In this document: one piece after another, positions 35,729-36,216 of the stretch
Numbering within the stretch: the first letter of the stretch is position 1
Layout of the letters: the number at the start of each line of letters is the position of its first letter
IMG/VR virus record: IMGVR_UViG_3300035688_000030
Coordinates: 1-36,216 of that record
Direction: 5' to 3' (one strand)
DNA from: a virus
Length of the DNA: 36,216 nt
The notes under the pieces: generated by a model
The model's input: only the letters and a program-made list of their open reading frames with translations
Databases searched by the model: none
What the model was told of the DNA's origin: nothing
Position numbers and translations under genes: made by a program

Positions 35729-36216
35729 TTAGCTGAATCCTATGAGGCGCTTGTGAGCCTTGAGCATGTCCTTGAACCAGTCGAAGTTGCCCAGCGCGTC
35801 CTTGTTGATTTCGTCGACTGCAACGATCCCTCTGCCGGAAGCACGTTGTGCTTCGCCAGCTTTAGGAGGAATGTTCGTGTCGTTCTTGTCTTCGCCTTCT
35901 TCAGCAGGTTCGGCTTGTTCGCTTTGAAGCTTTTTCGTGAGTTCGCTGATCTTCTTGGCAAGGTCTGCTTTGCGTGCTTTCTTTCCTATTTCTGATTCGA
36001 GTTCTCCGACTTTCTTTGTTAGAGCATCTAGTTCTGCGTCTGTTGCTGTGGATCCGCCTTGCTTGATCTGCTTCTCAAGCTGCGTTAGTTGCTGCATGAA
36101 ATCTTCGTATGTCACTTGTTTCGGCGCCTGTTCTCCTGGTGCCACGTTGACTACTCCTTGTGCTTGATGCGGAGAAGCCTGTTGCTGCGCATTTTGTGCA
36201 GACAAAGGCTTCACCT
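35729..36216 (-). CDS. Prohead protease-scaffold, C-terminal part (continues from 1-761)
   Basis: The C-terminal part of the protein begun at 761 on the other side of the join (bases 36090-36216 repeat 1-127). It is rich in Gln, Lys and Glu: QQQASPHQAQGVVNV, DFMQQLTQLEKQIKQGG, DALTKKVGELESEIGKKARKADLAKKISELTKKLQ. These form long coiled coils, followed by an acidic linker (EPAEEGEDKND) and a terminal IVAVDEINKDALGNFDWFKDMLKAHKRLIGF. Helical C-terminal tails of this kind bind capsid subunits in scaffold proteins. Stop is TAA at 35729-35731. A start at 36214 should not be used: it is a GTG in mid-gene. Confidence 0.85.
   Translation of the reverse strand, partial: VKPLSAQNAQQQASPHQAQGVVNVAPGEQAPKQVTYEDFMQQLTQLEKQIKQGGSTATDAELDALTKKVGELESEIGKKARKADLAKKISELTKKLQSEQAEPAEEGEDKNDTNIPPKAGEAQRASGRGIVAVDEINKDALGNFDWFKDMLKAHKRLIGFS
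36090..36216. repeat. Terminal direct repeat, right copy
   Basis: Identical to bases 1-127; see the left copy. The protease-scaffold coding frame is unchanged across it, so the window should be treated as a circle with one copy removed. Confidence 0.95.

Noticed and set aside
36212-36214. GTG at the window end as the start of a 161-residue gene
   Set aside because: The frame continues through the circle join to a good ATG with GGTGA at 761.
1-36216. CRISPR arrays, tRNA or rRNA genes, insertion sequences
   Set aside because: No regularly spaced repeat-spacer structure, complete tRNA cloverleaf, rRNA-like sequence or transposase was seen on reading both strands.

Overview
The window is the genome of a tailed virus (Caudoviricetes, siphovirus-like), most likely complete. 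Bases 1-127 are repeated exactly as the last 127 bases, and one gene (prohead protease-scaffold) reads straight through the join. The molecule is therefore circular or circularly permuted, about 36,089 bp unique. Several features point to an archaeal host. There is a HerA-type ATPase with an intein, a COG2401-type ABC-ATPase/acetyltransferase, an archaeal-style tyrosine recombinase, TATA-like boxes, many TTG/GTG starts and GGTGA(T)/GGAGG Shine-Dalgarno sites. Host assignment is inference; no rRNA, tRNA or CRISPR spacer is present to prove it.

Layout. Nearly all genes lie on the minus strand and are read from high to low coordinates. A divergent control region near 18.0-18.1 kb separates a minus-strand ribbon-helix-helix (RHH) protein from a plus-strand paralogue. 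From there the minus-strand accessory block runs down to about 7 kb. It holds very small genes, a Trp/Ala repeat protein, a ParB-type centromere-binding protein, a PD-(D/E)XK-like nuclease, a series of small zinc-ribbon proteins, a Myb-like protein, the intein-containing HerA-like ATPase, an AbrB-like protein and another RHH protein. A packaging and head block follows: ParB/Srx-like protein, ABC ATPase and GNAT, small and large terminase, portal, MuF-like protein, and protease-scaffold (through the circle join). It continues with decoration protein, HK97-fold capsid, a duplicated membrane protein, connectors, tail terminator, beta-helix protein, tail tube, the frameshifted tail chaperones, a very short tape measure, baseplate hub and a repeat-rich fibre ending at 21.7 kb. 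Plus-strand genes (18.1-18.8 and 20.2-21.8 kb) and the minus-strand integrase at 18.8-20.0 kb form a small lysogeny/moron-like region.

How it works together. The integrase suggests a temperate life cycle. The ParB protein plus two nearly identical long palindromes about 17.5 kb apart suggest segregation or DNA organisation of a circular episome. No polymerase, primase or replicative helicase is recognised, so replication probably relies on the host. The HerA-like ATPase, nuclease and zinc proteins form an uncharacterised DNA-processing module. No lysis gene is recognised.

Most notable: (1) the two parS-like palindromes; (2) an A9 tract that splits a COG2401 ABC-GNAT protein and is restored by a -1 shift; (3) a divergent RHH pair that looks like a genetic switch; (4) an RNA hairpin whose loop is perfectly complementary to a downstream Shine-Dalgarno; (5) the intein; (6) a protease with a CxxC...HxC insert fused to a scaffold; (7) a roughly 200-residue tape measure. 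At least ten small genes below normal gene-caller cutoffs were recovered by reading frames and Shine-Dalgarno sites.
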